DNA of 64,000 nt from Gammaproteobacteria bacterium (GCA_021773195.1 JAJFKN010000018.1:1-64000); one strand, 5' to 3'; shown: positions 36,905-48,587, counted from the stretch's first letter. Made by a program: numbers and translations. Notes: generated by a model not told the origin, from the sequence alone.

Positions 36905-39263
36905 AATCGATATAGAAATTGATGGTAAAATGGTACAGGTCGATCCCGGTAGCATGATCATTGAAGCGGCTGATGAAGCTGGCATCGTGATTCCGCGTTT
37001 TTGTTACCATAAGAAATTATCTATAGCTGCTAATTGTCGTATGTGTTTGGTGGATGTAGAGAAAGCACGTAAGCCATTGCCTGCCTGTGCAACGCCGGTA
37101 ACTTCCGGCATGATCGTTCGAACCAAATCGCAATTGGCCCGTGAAGCACAAAAATCCGTTATGGAATTTTTGTTAATCAACCATCCTTTGGATTGCCCTA
37201 TTTGCGATCAAGGCGGTGAATGTGAATTACAAGACGTTGCTATGGGGTATGGTGATGATGTTTCTCGCTTTACTGAAGGTAAACGTTCCGTAAAAGATAA
37301 AGACATTGGTCCTCTGGTTTCAACGGATATGACACGCTGTATCCATTGTACTCGCTGCATTCGCTTTGGCGAAGAAGTGGCTGGCCTGCGTGAATTGGGT
37401 GCTACAGGTCGTGGCGAGCACATGGAAGTAGGCACTTATGTAGCGAAAAGTGTTAAGTCAGAGTTATCCGGTAATATTATTGATCTGTGCCCGGTGGGCG
37501 CATTAACTTCAAAGCCTTTCCGTTTTTCTGCTCGCGCTTGGGAATTGCAACAACGCAATAGCATTGCCGTTCACGATTGCGTGGGTTCTAACACACAATT
37601 GCATATACGCCGCAATGAAGTCATGCGAGTGGTGCCCCAAGAAAATGAAGCCATCAATGAAACTTGGCTTTCCGATAGAGATCGTTTTAGTTATGTGGGA
37701 TTAAACAGTGATGACAGACTCACTCAACCCATGATCAGACAGAAAGACCAATGGATTGAAGTGGATTGGCCAACAGCTTTTGTCGCTATGAAGGATGCGT
37801 TGACAGCGTGCATTGAGCAACATGGGCCAGAACAAGTAGCTGCCATTGCTTCGCCAAATTCCACCGTAGAAGAATTTTATTTATTACAAAAAGTATTACG
37901 TGGTTTGGGTTCTAATAACGTGGATCACCGTTTGCGCCAAAAGAATTTTGATGATCAAGATGAAGTGGGTGCCTATCCTGGCTTAGAATGTAATTTATCT
38001 GAATTGGCCCATATGGATAGCATCTTATTGCTAGGCAGTAACATTCATCATGAGCAACCTATTTTAGGCCACCGTGTGCGTAAAGCTGCAAGACGTGGCG
38101 CTCAAGTTTTAGCATTGAATCCTTTGAAGTTCAATTATCATTTTCCACTGGCGGCAGAAAGTGTCGTGCCACCCGCAGAACTTTGCGATCGCCTGGCGGG
38201 TATTGCAAAAGCACTCATGGAAACTCAGCAAGCACCAGAAGATGCTAAAAAATTATTGGCTAATACAGTCGTGAGTGAAACCGATAAAGTTATGGCGCAA
38301 CATTTGTTGCAAGCGGAACGTGCCATTATTTTATTGGGTACCTTGGCGCAGCATCACAGCCACGCTGCCACCATTCGTCGCTTGAGCCGTCTTATTTGCC
38401 AAATGGCTAATGTGGATTTGGGATGGTTAACCGATGGTGCCAATGCACAAGGTGCTTGGTTAGCTGGTGCCATACCTCACCGTGGTCCAGCCAATTCATC
38501 GCTTACGGCTCAGGGGGTAACCGCCCATGACGCTTTTGAAAAAGCGTTAAAAGCATATGTTTTAATGAACGTTGAACCTAATTTAGACTGTGCCGATGGA
38601 CGACAAGCGCGACATGCTTTAACCAGTGCTGATATGGTTATTGCTCTGTCTACGTTTAAAGACCCTCTGTTAATGGAAATGGCGCATATTTTATTACCCA
38701 TTACGCCCTACAGCGAAACAGCGGGTACCTACGTTAACGTCATGGGTGAGTGGCAAACAGCACGAGCCGTAGTCACACCACAGGGCGAGGCTCGACCCGG
38801 TTGGAAAGTATTACGCGTCATGGGTAATATGTTCAATTTGCCGGGCTTTGAATATACCTCGCAAAGTAGTGTGCTAGCAGAACTGAAAGAACAATTAGAT
38901 AATGCCAGTAGCTCAGGTGGCTTACAGTGGGTTTGTCCTGAAAGCTTGCCTAATGCGGATAAAGGATACTTAGAACGCATTACCCAGTGGCCTCTCTATC
39001 GAGTGGATCCTTTAGTGCGTCGCTCACAACCATTGCAAGAAACCACTTTGCAAGATGCTGTAGGCATTTACATGCATTCTGATCAGGCCGCCAAGTTAAA
39101 TTTGAAAGCGGGGGATGTGGCCCATATAGAACAACAGGGCACGGCCACATTAAATGTCTTTATCGATGAACGTGTGCCACTAGGTTCGGTTTATGTGCCT
39201 GCGGGTTATCTCGAAACTGCCGATCTATCTGGTGGATCCATCGTGGTGAGAAGGGATAAGTAA
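36897..39263 (+). CDS. nuoG: NADH-quinone oxidoreductase subunit G
   Basis: 788 residues. A 2Fe-2S domain (C36, C47, C50, C64) precedes the His-Cys cluster [17 protein letters not shown] and a [10 protein letters not shown] 4Fe-4S site, and then a molybdopterin-oxidoreductase-like domain without cofactor. Forms the iron-sulfur wire of the peripheral arm. An additional CxxC..C N7-type site was not seen. Confidence 0.96.
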   Translation: MDKIDIEIDGKMVQVDPGSMIIEAADEAGIVIPRFCYHKKLSIAANCRMCLVDVEKARKPLPACATPVTSGMIVRTKSQLAREAQKSVMEFLLINHPLDCPICDQGGECELQDVAMGYGDDVSRFTEGKRSVKDKDIGPLVSTDMTRCIHCTRCIRFGEEVAGLRELGATGRGEHMEVGTYVAKSVKSELSGNIIDLCPVGALTSKPFRFSARAWELQQRNSIAVHDCVGSNTQLHIRRNEVMRVVPQENEAINETWLSDRDRFSYVGLNSDDRLTQPMIRQKDQWIEVDWPTAFVAMKDALTACIEQHGPEQVAAIASPNSTVEEFYLLQKVLRGLGSNNVDHRLRQKNFDDQDEVGAYPGLECNLSELAHMDSILLLGSNIHHEQPILGHRVRKAARRGAQVLALNPLKFNYHFPLAAESVVPPAELCDRLAGIAKALMETQQAPEDAKKLLANTVVSETDKVMAQHLLQAERAIILLGTLAQHHSHAATIRRLSRLICQMANVDLGWLTDGANAQGAWLAGAIPHRGPANSSLTAQGVTAHDAFEKALKAYVLMNVEPNLDCADGRQARHALTSADMVIALSTFKDPLLMEMAHILLPITPYSETAGTYVNVMGEWQTARAVVTPQGEARPGWKVLRVMGNMFNLPGFEYTSQSSVLAELKEQLDNASSSGGLQWVCPESLPNADKGYLERITQWPLYRVDPLVRRSQPLQETTLQDAVGIYMHSDQAAKLNLKAGDVAHIEQQGTATLNVFIDERVPLGSVYVPAGYLETADLSGGSIVVRRDK

Positions 39264-39269
39264 CGCATT

Positions 39270-40295
39270 ATGAAGCAAGATATTCTCTTATTGATTTGGA
39301 CCGTTATTAAAATCGTCGCTATTGTGTTGCCACTGATTATTGGGGTAGCTTATCTCACTATGGCAGAACGCAAAGTCATCAGTTACATGCAAGGCCGTAT
39401 TGGGCCCAATCGTGTGGGTTTTGGCGGTATGCTGCAACCCATAGCCGATGCGATGAAATTGCTATTTAAAGAAATCATTATTCCGCGAGTATCCAATCGA
39501 TATTTATTTTTAATCGCGCCTATTGTTAGCTTCGTGCCGGCATTGGTGGCTTGGGCAGTTATTCCTTTTGGCCCACATTTGGTCTTAGCGAATATTAATG
39601 CAGGCGTTTTATTTGTTTTAGCCATGACCTCCCTGGGTGTTTATGGTGTGTTAATGGCTGGTTGGTCCTCTAATTCAAAATACGCCATGTATGGTGCTAT
39701 GCGTTCAGCTGCACAAACGGTTTCCTATGAAATCGCCATGAGCTTTGCTTTTGTGGGTGTGTTAATGGCCGCTGGCAGCTTGAATATGCAAAATATTGTT
39801 GTGGCACAATCCGGTGGTTTTTGGCATTGGTACTGGTTGCCTCTATTACCTTTATTTGTGGTTTATTGGATATCCGGTGTGGCTGAAACGAACCGTGCGC
39901 CTTTCGATGTGGCGGAAGGGGAGTCAGAGATTGTTGCGGGTTTCCATATAGAATACTCTGGTATTACCTTCGCATTATTTTTCTTGGCAGAATATGCCAG
40001 TATGATTTTAATTTCAGCCTTGGCCGTAACTTTGTTCATGGGCGGTTGGTTGTCACCTTTTCAAGGGATACCTGTCCTCGGCGCATGGTTTGCTTGGGTG
40101 CCAGGTTTGGTATGGTTCGTATTGAAGTTATGTTTCTTTTTATATTTATACCTTTGGATGCGTGCCACATTCCCCCGTTATCGTTACGACCAAATTATGC
40201 GTTTAGGTTGGAAAATATTGATTCCTGTTACTCTGGTATGGATCGTTGTGACAGGCGCTCTAATTGAATTGCATGTGGGCCCATGGTTTTCATGA
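39270..40295 (+). CDS. nuoH: NADH-quinone oxidoreductase subunit H
   Basis: 341 residues, about eight hydrophobic helices. [19 protein letters not shown] and [30 protein letters not shown] are the subunit-1 signatures that shape the quinone tunnel. Membrane arm. Six bases separate it from nuoG. Confidence 0.97.
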   Translation: MKQDILLLIWTVIKIVAIVLPLIIGVAYLTMAERKVISYMQGRIGPNRVGFGGMLQPIADAMKLLFKEIIIPRVSNRYLFLIAPIVSFVPALVAWAVIPFGPHLVLANINAGVLFVLAMTSLGVYGVLMAGWSSNSKYAMYGAMRSAAQTVSYEIAMSFAFVGVLMAAGSLNMQNIVVAQSGGFWHWYWLPLLPLFVVYWISGVAETNRAPFDVAEGESEIVAGFHIEYSGITFALFFLAEYASMILISALAVTLFMGGWLSPFQGIPVLGAWFAWVPGLVWFVLKLCFFLYLYLWMRATFPRYRYDQIMRLGWKILIPVTLVWIVVTGALIELHVGPWFS

Positions 40296-40337
40296 TGATG
40301 TCGAGGAAGAGCTCTATGAGCAATAAAGGTAAATGAC

Positions 40338-40826
40338 ATGAAATGGATTAAAGGTTTTTTTAAGACATTCTTCCTTTGGGAACTGTTGGTAGGCCTCAGT
40401 TTGACGGGACGTTATTTCTTTTCAAAAAAGATTACTATCCAATACCCTGAAGAAAAAACGCCATTATCAAATCGCTTCCGCGGATTGCATGCGCTCAGAC
40501 GTTATCCTAATGGTGAAGAACGTTGTATTGCTTGTAAATTATGTGAAGCCGTATGCCCAGCATTGGCCATTACTATTGAAGCTGAGCCTCGCGAAGATGG
40601 CTCGCGCCGTACTACCCGCTATGAAATTGATTTGTTTAAATGTATTTATTGTGGGTTTTGTGAAGAATCTTGCCCTGTGGATTCCATTGTGGAAACCAAT
40701 GTTGCTGATTATCACTTTGAGAACCGGGGTGAAAATATCATGACCAAGGAAAAGCTTTTAGCCATTGGCGATAGGTATGAAGAGCAAATCGCAAAAGACC
40801 GTGAATTAGATGCTAAATATCGATGA
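40338..40826 (+). CDS. nuoI: NADH-quinone oxidoreductase subunit I
   Basis: 162 residues with two ferredoxin-type motifs, [12 protein letters not shown] and [12 protein letters not shown], that bind clusters N6a and N6b. An amphipathic N-terminal helix anchors it to the membrane arm. The family-typical [16 protein letters not shown] leads into the first cluster. Confidence 0.97.
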   Translation: MKWIKGFFKTFFLWELLVGLSLTGRYFFSKKITIQYPEEKTPLSNRFRGLHALRRYPNGEERCIACKLCEAVCPALAITIEAEPREDGSRRTTRYEIDLFKCIYCGFCEESCPVDSIVETNVADYHFENRGENIMTKEKLLAIGDRYEEQIAKDRELDAKYR

Positions 40827-40836
40827 GTAGTAAAGT

Positions 40837-41457
40837 ATGGATTTATTAGTTGAACAAATAATCTTTTTTGCCTTTGCTGGCATGACGGTGTTGGCAGGCG
40901 CTGTAGTGGTGGCTGTGCGTAACCCTGTGCACAGTGTTTTAGCCTTAGTGGTAGCTTTTGTAGCAAGTGCAGGCCTGTGGTTATTATTAGAAGCCGAGTT
41001 CCTAGCCTTAGTGCTTATTTTTGTTTATGTGGGCGCGGTCATGACGTTGTTTTTATTTGTTGTCATGATGTTGAATATTCGTGAGTTGCCCTCGCGAGAA
41101 GGTTTCGTACGCTTTTTACCTTTAGCCTTATTTGCTTTGGCGGCCATTGTCGCCATGATGGTGTTTGTAATTGGCCCGCAACATTTTGGTCTTGCCCAAT
41201 ATGCTATCCCAGCACATCACGGTGCGGATTATTCTAATATTCGTGAATTGGGTTTAGTGCTTTATACCCATGATGTTTATCCCTTCGAATTAGCTGCCGT
41301 ATTATTGTTAATAGCCATCATTGCGGCCATCAGTTTGAGTTTCCGCGGACGTCGTGTAGGCACACGTTCTCAGGTGCCCAGCGCACAGATTGCAGTGAAG
41401 TCAGCCGATAGGATTCGTATTATTAAAATGGCATCAGAACCTAAGGTTAAGAGGTAG
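40837..41457 (+). CDS. nuoJ: NADH-quinone oxidoreductase subunit J
   Basis: 206 residues with five hydrophobic helices. VYVGAVMTLFLFVVMML is the conserved helix-3 region of subunit 6, where a pi-bulge couples quinone chemistry to pumping. A basic C-terminal extension (RGRRVGTRSQ... to KVKR) follows the last helix. Confidence 0.95.
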   Translation: MDLLVEQIIFFAFAGMTVLAGAVVVAVRNPVHSVLALVVAFVASAGLWLLLEAEFLALVLIFVYVGAVMTLFLFVVMMLNIRELPSREGFVRFLPLALFALAAIVAMMVFVIGPQHFGLAQYAIPAHHGADYSNIRELGLVLYTHDVYPFELAAVLLLIAIIAAISLSFRGRRVGTRSQVPSAQIAVKSADRIRIIKMASEPKVKR

Positions 41458-41466
41458 GAGTAGATT

Positions 41467-41772
41467 ATGATTCCATTATCAGATTATTTAATTGTTGGCG
41501 CCATCCTTTTTGGATTGAGCTTGGCGGGGATCATCATTAATCGTAAAAACGTTATTATCTTGCTAATGTGCATTGAATTAATGTTGTTAGCAGTGAATAC
41601 GAATTTTATCGCTTTTTCTCATTACTTAGGTGATAACCTAGGTGAAATATTTGTTTTCTTCATTTTGACGGTGGCAGCGGCAGAAGCAGCCATTGGCTTG
41701 GCTATTTTGATGGTGCTTTACCGCAACCGCCAAACCATCAATGTGGAAGATTTGGATTCATTAAAGGGCTAG
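41467..41772 (+). CDS. nuoK: NADH-quinone oxidoreductase subunit K
   Basis: 101 residues and three helices. The conserved Glu residues sit in [13 protein letters not shown] and [13 protein letters not shown], both needed for proton transfer in the E-channel of complex I. The stop is four bases from the nuoL start. Confidence 0.96.
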   Translation: MIPLSDYLIVGAILFGLSLAGIIINRKNVIILLMCIELMLLAVNTNFIAFSHYLGDNLGEIFVFFILTVAAAEAAIGLAILMVLYRNRQTINVEDLDSLKG

Positions 41773-41775
41773 ACA

Positions 41776-43752
41776 GTGCATCAAGACAGCGTATTACATA
41801 ATCTCAGCTTAACAATGGTCCTTGCGCCATTGCTCGGTGCCATTGTGGCAGGCTTTTTCGGTAAGGTCATTGGCAAAACATGGACTCATCGAGTGACTAT
41901 TTTATTGTTGATGGTTTCCTTCGCCTGTGCCATTTATATCGCGAAGCTATTAATCTTGGATGGCATGCCCAGCTATAATGGCGTCATTTACACCTGGGCG
42001 GATGTAGGCAAGTATCAATTCAACGTAGGTTTCTTAATCGACCGATTAACAGCAGTCATGGGGATCACCGTGACATTTGTATCACTGCTGGTGCATATAT
42101 ATAGTATTGGCTATATGGCTGAAGACGATGGCTACCAGCGTTTCTTCAGTTATATTTCGCTGTTTACTTTCATGATGTTGATGTTAATAACGGCTAATAA
42201 CCTTTTGCAATTGTATTTCGGTTGGGAAGGGGTCGGTTTAGTTTCCTACTTGCTCATTGGCTTTTGGTTTCACCGAGAAACTGCAAACTTTGGTAGTTTG
42301 AAGGCCTTCATTGCCAACCGAGTGGGCGACATGGGTTTCCTCTTGGGTATCGCTGCCATTATGACTTATTTCGGTACCATCGATTATTCTACTATTTTTG
42401 CCGATGCCGGGAATTTCACCCAGACCACCATCACAGTGTTGCCCGGTGTGCATTGGAATTTAATCACCGTGGTGTGTTTATTACTCTTTATTGGTGCCAT
42501 GGGTAAATCAGCGCAAATGCCGTTGCATGTGTGGTTGCCCGAATCCATGGAAGGCCCCACGCCTATTTCCGCATTGATTCATGCGGCTACCATGGTAACC
42601 GCAGGGGTATTCATGGTGGCACGGATGTCGCCCTTATTTGAATTATCCCAAGTTGCTTTAACTACCGTGTTAATTATTGGTGCAGTCGGTGCATTATTTA
42701 CGGGTATATTGGGTGTCATACAATCGGATATAAAACGGGTAGTGGCTTACTCCACACTATCGCAGTTGGGTTATATGATGGTGGGGCTGGGTGCTTCAGC
42801 CTTTTCAGCGGGTATCTTCCACTTAATGACCCACGCCAGTTTTAAAGCGTTGTTATTCTTGTCTGCAGGTTCCGTTATTATCGGCATGCATCATGATCAA
42901 GATATGCGAAACATGGGGAATATTAGAAAATACATGCCCATTACCTATGTGGCCTTTTTAGTGGGGGCTTTATCCTTAAGCGCTATTCCACCTTTTGCTG
43001 GTTTCTATTCTAAAGATGCGATTATTGATGCTGTGCATCTGTCTACAATACCGGGCGCACATTTTGCTTATATTTGTGTGGTTCTAGGGGCATTTGTCAC
43101 TGCGCTCTATTCTTTTAGAGCGTTCTTTATGACTTTCCATACTAAAGAACGTATGAGCGAAGGCTTACGTAAGAATTTGAAAGAATCACCATGGGTAGTT
43201 TGGGTGCCTTTAGTCATATTAGTTGTGCCTTCCATAATCTTAGGTGCCATGATTGCAGGTCCAATGCTCTATGATCCTCATTCTATTTTGGGCAACAGTG
43301 TTTATACCGCGCCACAGTATGATGTATTAAAAATCATGGCAGGTCATTGGCACGGGGCGTGGTCAGCCGTCGCTGAGTCAATTTACACGCCAGCCTTCTG
43401 GATGAGTATTGCAGGTGTCGCCGTGGCTTGGTTATCTTATATTGTATTCCCTCGCTTACCCAATTTCGTTACGCGGCGTTTTTCCTGGGTGTATTATATC
43501 CTAGATCGCAAATATGGCTTTGATGATTTCAATCAAATTATTTTTGCGCGAGGTACTGTGGGTTTAGGTAAAGCCCTATTTAAATATGCCGATCTGAAGT
43601 TAATTGATGATTACATGGTGAATGGATCGGGCCGCGGTATTGAGTGGTTCTCCCGTACACTGCGCAAGACTCAGTCGGGTTATCTTTATGATTACGCCTT
43701 TGCCATGATTCTAGGGTTATTGGTGTTTTTGTTATGGTTATTATTAGGTTGA
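41776..43752 (+). CDS. nuoL: NADH-quinone oxidoreductase subunit L
   Basis: 658 residues, many helices, antiporter-like distal pump. GWEGVGLVSYLLIGFW holds the key Glu of helix 5, and MGKSAQMPLHVWLPESMEGPTPISALIHAATMV the Lys/His path. A long C-terminal lateral helix is expected. The start is GTG at 41776. Confidence 0.97.
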   Translation: MHQDSVLHNLSLTMVLAPLLGAIVAGFFGKVIGKTWTHRVTILLLMVSFACAIYIAKLLILDGMPSYNGVIYTWADVGKYQFNVGFLIDRLTAVMGITVTFVSLLVHIYSIGYMAEDDGYQRFFSYISLFTFMMLMLITANNLLQLYFGWEGVGLVSYLLIGFWFHRETANFGSLKAFIANRVGDMGFLLGIAAIMTYFGTIDYSTIFADAGNFTQTTITVLPGVHWNLITVVCLLLFIGAMGKSAQMPLHVWLPESMEGPTPISALIHAATMVTAGVFMVARMSPLFELSQVALTTVLIIGAVGALFTGILGVIQSDIKRVVAYSTLSQLGYMMVGLGASAFSAGIFHLMTHASFKALLFLSAGSVIIGMHHDQDMRNMGNIRKYMPITYVAFLVGALSLSAIPPFAGFYSKDAIIDAVHLSTIPGAHFAYICVVLGAFVTALYSFRAFFMTFHTKERMSEGLRKNLKESPWVVWVPLVILVVPSIILGAMIAGPMLYDPHSILGNSVYTAPQYDVLKIMAGHWHGAWSAVAESIYTPAFWMSIAGVAVAWLSYIVFPRLPNFVTRRFSWVYYILDRKYGFDDFNQIIFARGTVGLGKALFKYADLKLIDDYMVNGSGRGIEWFSRTLRKTQSGYLYDYAFAMILGLLVFLLWLLLG

Positions 43753-43786
43753 TGGCATGGGTTGCCGTGTAAAGGAAAGAATATAA

Positions 43787-45307
43787 ATGTTTTCCCACAT
43801 ACCATTATTGAGTCTATTAATTTGGCTCCCCATAGCGGGTGGTGTTGCAGTATTGCTAACGGGCGGAGATGAGAATGCGAAACTAGCTCGCACCATAGCC
43901 ATAGCGACTATTATGATCAGCATACTGTTGTGTGTGCCTCTGTACTTAGGCTTTGATAACAATAGTTATAAGATGCAATTCACAGAAGTTGTTCCTTGGA
44001 TTGCCGCCTATGATATTAAGTATTCTTTAGGGGTGGATGGTATATCCATGCCCATGATTATATTAAGTACCTTTACTTCTCTTGTAGTAGTTTTAGCTGC
44101 TTGCCGTAGTATTAAAACAAAAGTCGCGCAATATATGGCGACCATTTTGATTCTTCAGGGGTTAATGGTGGGGGTTTTTGCTGCCGTTGATGCGATTCTA
44201 TTTTATGTGTTCTGGGAAGGCATGTTAATTCCCATGTACATCTGTATTGGTATTTGGGGTGGTGCTAACCGTGTTTATGCTTCCATTAAGTTCTTCTTGT
44301 ATACCTTTTTAGGCTCCGCTTTGATGTTGGTTGCCTTGATATATTTAGGCATGAAGGCTGATAGTTTTTCTATTTTGTCTTTTTACCCATTACCATTAGC
44401 CAAATCCATTCAAGAAATGATCTTCATTGCATTCTTGCTGGCTTTTGCGGTAAAAATTCCTATGTGGCCAGTGCATACTTGGTTACCTGATGCTCATACA
44501 GAGGCGCCCGCTGGGGGGTCCGTGGTCTTAGCTGCGTTGATGTTAAAAATGGGCGTTTACGGTTTTTTCCGTTTCAGCCTACCCATTACGCCTGATGCCT
44601 GTCGTGCCTTTGATTGGGTTTTAATTGTTTTATCCTTGATTGCTATTGTCTATATTGGTCTTGTTGCCATCGCTCAGACGGACATGAAGAAGTTAATTGC
44701 TTATTCTTCAATTTCCCACATGGGTTTTGCTACCTTAGGTTCTTTCATGATCTTTGCTATCGTGCGCAATACGGCGGATTTCCGTGATGCATACATGAGC
44801 TTAGAAGGGGCCATGGTGCAAATGATTTCTCATGCCTTTAGTACTGGAGCCATGTTCTTTGGGATCGGTGTGCTGTACGATCGATTGTCATCGCGCATGA
44901 TTAAAGATTATGGTGGTGTGGCTCACACCATGCCGGTATTTGCAGCCTTTTTTATGTTGTTTGCCATGTCTAATGTTGGACTACCTGGAACTTCGGGTTT
45001 CGTCGGGGAATTTATGGTAATTATCAGCGCCTTTAAAGCGAACTTTTGGATTACCTTCTTTGCCGCATCCACATTGATTATTGGTGCCGTATATACACTT
45101 TGGCTTTATAAGCGGGTATTTTTCGGACCATTGGTCAGTGATAAAGTTAAAGGGTTACAAGACATTGGCGGCTTTGAAGTCATTGTATTTACTCTATTAG
45201 CTGTGCCAGTTATTTATATAGGGGTTTATCCTGAACCCATTTTAGATGTCTTTCATGCATCCGTAGGGCATATTCTTTATCTCAGCCATTTAACAAAATT
45301 GACTTAA
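43787..45307 (+). CDS. nuoM: NADH-quinone oxidoreductase subunit M
   Basis: 506 residues, an antiporter-like proton pump. FWEGMLIPMYICIGIWGG and KIPMWPVHTWLPDAHTEAPAGGSVVLAALMLKMG are the Mrp/ND4 signatures. GGAAAGAA precedes the ATG. Confidence 0.97.
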   Translation: MFSHIPLLSLLIWLPIAGGVAVLLTGGDENAKLARTIAIATIMISILLCVPLYLGFDNNSYKMQFTEVVPWIAAYDIKYSLGVDGISMPMIILSTFTSLVVVLAACRSIKTKVAQYMATILILQGLMVGVFAAVDAILFYVFWEGMLIPMYICIGIWGGANRVYASIKFFLYTFLGSALMLVALIYLGMKADSFSILSFYPLPLAKSIQEMIFIAFLLAFAVKIPMWPVHTWLPDAHTEAPAGGSVVLAALMLKMGVYGFFRFSLPITPDACRAFDWVLIVLSLIAIVYIGLVAIAQTDMKKLIAYSSISHMGFATLGSFMIFAIVRNTADFRDAYMSLEGAMVQMISHAFSTGAMFFGIGVLYDRLSSRMIKDYGGVAHTMPVFAAFFMLFAMSNVGLPGTSGFVGEFMVIISAFKANFWITFFAASTLIIGAVYTLWLYKRVFFGPLVSDKVKGLQDIGGFEVIVFTLLAVPVIYIGVYPEPILDVFHASVGHILYLSHLTKLT

Positions 45308-45316
45308 GGTGAGTAG

Positions 45317-46759
45317 ATGACATTTACAATACCCAATTTTATTCCCGCCATTCCAGAAATTTTTATGCTGGTAATGATTTGCGTTATTTTAATGACGGAT
45401 TTGTTTCTTGGGAAACGCATTAAATCCATTGCCTATAGCCTAACTCAACTTACTTTAATTGGCGCTTTTCTTTTAACGATGCATCAGTATGGTATGCCAA
45501 AAGTGTATACCTTTGATCATATGTATGTTTTGGATAAGTTAGCGATTTTGTCCAAACTAGCTATCCTTCTAGTGAGTTTCTTTGTGTTTCTTTATTCTCG
45601 CGAATACATAGGTATGACAAAACTACCCCGCGGTGAATATCATATCTTAGGTTTATTTGCAGTATTAGGCATGATGGTTTTAGTCTCAGCTAGCAATTTT
45701 TTGACCTTGTACTTAGGCTTAGAAGTTTTGTCTTTACCCCTATATGCCATGGTAGCATTAAAACGGGATTCAGGCGTGGCTTCTGAAGCGGCTATGAAAT
45801 ACTTTGTTATGGGGGCCTTGGCTTCAGGTATGCTACTTTATGGTTTATCTATGCTTTATGGGGTGAGTCATTCTTTAGATTTTACCGCTGTAGCAAAGGT
45901 GGTGTCAGAGACTTCGCCAGCTCATAGTCTGATTTTGATTTTTGGCTTGGTATTTATTATCGCTGGCATTGCCTTCAAAATGGGGGCTGCACCCTTCCAT
46001 ATGTGGGTACCTGATGTGTATGATGGGTCGCCCACTTCAGTCACATTATTCATTTCTAGCGCACCAAAAATTGCCGCATTGATTATGGCCTACCGCTTGT
46101 TAGTGGAAAGCGCACCGGGTTTAATTATTCAATGGCAACATGTGTTAATGGTTATCGCAGTGTTATCCATTGTACTAGGCAATGTGGTGGCTATTGCTCA
46201 AAGCAATATTAAACGTATGTTAGCCTATTCTTCCATTGCTCATATGGGTTATATGTTGTTGGGTATTATTGCTGGTACCAAAGCGGGTTATGCCTCATCC
46301 TTATTCTATGTGTTTACTTACTCCATGATGTCTATGGGCGCTTTTGCCATGTTATTGATGATGAGTAAGTCGGGTTTTGAAGCGGAGAATATCGAAGATT
46401 TGCAGGGCTTGAATTCTCGTAATCCTTGGTATGCTTTGATGATGCTATTAATTATGTTTTCCATGGCTGGGATTCCACCCGCCGTGGGTTTCTTCGCCAA
46501 GTTAGGTGTTTTAGAAGCGGTTATTAATGCAAATATGACTTGGCTTGCCATTGTTGCGCTTATTTTCGCTATTGTCGGGGCTTACTATTACCTGAGGGTC
46601 GTCAAGGTTATGTATTTTGATGATCCTAAAGATGCGACTGCTGTAACGGCGCCTATGGATATGCGTATCGCCATTACCATTAATGGGCTAGCGGTTATCG
46701 CCTTGGGGCTGTTTCCCAGCGCCTTAATTGGGCTGTGCCGAAATGTTTTCTTTGGATAA
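45317..46759 (+). CDS. nuoN: NADH-quinone oxidoreductase subunit N
   Basis: 480 residues, antiporter-like pump closest to the quinone site. LGLEVLSLPLYAMVAL and GAAPFHMWVPDVYDGSPTSVTLFISSAPKIA are the ND2 signatures. Last gene of the nuo operon. No clear intrinsic terminator was seen in the following 190 nt, which hold no other gene. Confidence 0.97.
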   Translation: MTFTIPNFIPAIPEIFMLVMICVILMTDLFLGKRIKSIAYSLTQLTLIGAFLLTMHQYGMPKVYTFDHMYVLDKLAILSKLAILLVSFFVFLYSREYIGMTKLPRGEYHILGLFAVLGMMVLVSASNFLTLYLGLEVLSLPLYAMVALKRDSGVASEAAMKYFVMGALASGMLLYGLSMLYGVSHSLDFTAVAKVVSETSPAHSLILIFGLVFIIAGIAFKMGAAPFHMWVPDVYDGSPTSVTLFISSAPKIAALIMAYRLLVESAPGLIIQWQHVLMVIAVLSIVLGNVVAIAQSNIKRMLAYSSIAHMGYMLLGIIAGTKAGYASSLFYVFTYSMMSMGAFAMLLMMSKSGFEAENIEDLQGLNSRNPWYALMMLLIMFSMAGIPPAVGFFAKLGVLEAVINANMTWLAIVALIFAIVGAYYYLRVVKVMYFDDPKDATAVTAPMDMRIAITINGLAVIALGLFPSALIGLCRNVFFG

Positions 46760-46949
46760 TGGAATAAAATAAACCATCTTTGTAGGCTCATGATTTTTTT
46801 GTGTCTAAAAAATGCCCTGCATACTCTTTTCCAAAGGCCTCGAGCTATACCTATGGTCTTAAGATATGGTAGTATTCGGGATGATATTAGAAGATGGACG
46901 AACTGTTAGGTTATAACCATGGATTAGTGGTTTGCTTAGGTATAAGGAT

Positions 46950-48578
46950 ATGTCTGAGACGGATTTCAAAGAAGTTACTTCACAAGCCCCCCTTATTTTA
47001 CAGGTCAATGAACTGCGTGATGCGCTTCAGCGTCTCGAAGTGGAAAAAAGGCACCTGGAAAATACCAGTCGCGCTAAGTCGGATTTTTTTGCCACTCTGA
47101 GCCATGAATTACGCACACCCCTTAATGCCATTCTCAGCATGATACAAATTTTGGGGACTAAAGGTTTAACTACCGAGCAACAAAGTTATTTAGATGACAT
47201 TGATAGTGCCAGTAAGGGGTTGCTGTCGCTAATTAATGACGTGTTGGATTTTTCTTCTCTGGAAGCAGGGCATTTGGATTTTATTGCCATTGCTTTTGAC
47301 TTTAAGAATGTCGTGGATGAAGTGTATGATCACTTTTGTCATCAAATTAGTAGTCGTCCCGTTACGTTAGAATTAGAATATGACGCAGCTATCAGTCAGT
47401 ATGTCATTGGTGACCCCCGACGAGTTAAACAGGTTTTAGTAAATCTGGTAGCTAATGCTGTGAAATTTACTGAGCGCGGAAGCGTTAAAATTATTTTCAA
47501 TAATAAAGAAACCACAGATTCTCATTGCACCATACAATTATCGGTTTCTGACACGGGTATCGGGATTCCAACAGAAAAGATAGATTCTATTTTTGAAAGA
47601 TTCAGTCAAGTGGATAGCAGCTATGAACGTCGTTATGGTAGTACAGGCTTGGGTTTACCCATTACAAAACAATTGGTAGAACATATGGGGGGTGAAATTC
47701 TTGTGCGAAGTCAAGTGGGGCAGGGCTCTGAATTCACTTGTACTTTCCAAATGCGAATCCAAGATATTGATATGCAAAACTCACCTTGGCAAGAGAACCA
47801 TGATGTTCGTGTGCTTGTGGTGGATGATGATATGCAAAGGGGTAAGCGCATAAGCCAATGTATTGCCGCACCAAACAATTTACACGTCACATCGGATATG
47901 GCATTCGATGTGATTATGGATGCCCATAAGGTAAGTCAACCTTTCCAAGTATTTATGGTGATGGATGACATTCGTCCCGTAACCATGTCTGATTTATGCA
48001 ATAAAATAAAAGGGCGTAAGCGTTTTCAAAATAGTTTATTGCTGGGCGTGGATACTGGGGCTGCTATTGACTCTGAAAACCAGCCTCGAACTATGATTGA
48101 TTATACGGAAGATCCTAAAGAGCTCACTAGATTAATTTTAGATGCCTGGAATGATTTTTCCGATGTTAAAAAAGGTATATTAGATTTATTGCGAGGCTAT
48201 GGTGCGAAGGTGTTATTAGTAGAAGATAATCTTTTGAATCAACGCGCCATGAAAATTATGTTGGAAGAGCTGGCTTGTACAGTGACTCTTGCCGAAAACG
48301 CCCAAAAAGCATTAGAGGCTATGAATGATGATTATGACATTGTTTTCATGGATATTGGATTGCCCGATAAAAGTGGTGTTGAATTGGTGAAAATCATTCG
48401 TGCAGAAAAATTAATGTCACCCTCTATTCCCATTGTTGCTCTGACGGCCCATGCCATGGAAGAAGATAAAACCATTTTCATGGATGCCGGCATGGATGAT
48501 GTCATCACCAAACCCATTTCCCTAGAAAACCTGCAAAATACCTTAATGGGATGGGTCTTGCCCAAGGCTAGCTCATAA
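46950..48578 (+). CDS. Soluble hybrid histidine kinase with two receiver domains
   Basis: 542 residues, no transmembrane helix. A short coiled coil is followed by the HisKA H-box (FFATLSHELRTPLNAIL, H52), then HATPase_c with an N-box (NLVANAVKFT), G1 (DTGIGIP) and G2 (GLGLPIT). A first receiver starts near residue 286; its putative acceptor D339 is in VMDDIRP, but the usual Lys near the end is not seen, so it is partly degenerate. The second receiver (from VLLVEDN) has D468 in FMDIGLPD and a terminal KP. ATG at 46950 chosen; the frame also has a TTG at 46932. Cognate regulator not nearby. Confidence 0.88.
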   Translation: MSETDFKEVTSQAPLILQVNELRDALQRLEVEKRHLENTSRAKSDFFATLSHELRTPLNAILSMIQILGTKGLTTEQQSYLDDIDSASKGLLSLINDVLDFSSLEAGHLDFIAIAFDFKNVVDEVYDHFCHQISSRPVTLELEYDAAISQYVIGDPRRVKQVLVNLVANAVKFTERGSVKIIFNNKETTDSHCTIQLSVSDTGIGIPTEKIDSIFERFSQVDSSYERRYGSTGLGLPITKQLVEHMGGEILVRSQVGQGSEFTCTFQMRIQDIDMQNSPWQENHDVRVLVVDDDMQRGKRISQCIAAPNNLHVTSDMAFDVIMDAHKVSQPFQVFMVMDDIRPVTMSDLCNKIKGRKRFQNSLLLGVDTGAAIDSENQPRTMIDYTEDPKELTRLILDAWNDFSDVKKGILDLLRGYGAKVLLVEDNLLNQRAMKIMLEELACTVTLAENAQKALEAMNDDYDIVFMDIGLPDKSGVELVKIIRAEKLMSPSIPIVALTAHAMEEDKTIFMDAGMDDVITKPISLENLQNTLMGWVLPKASS

Positions 48579-48587
48579 AGCTAACGG

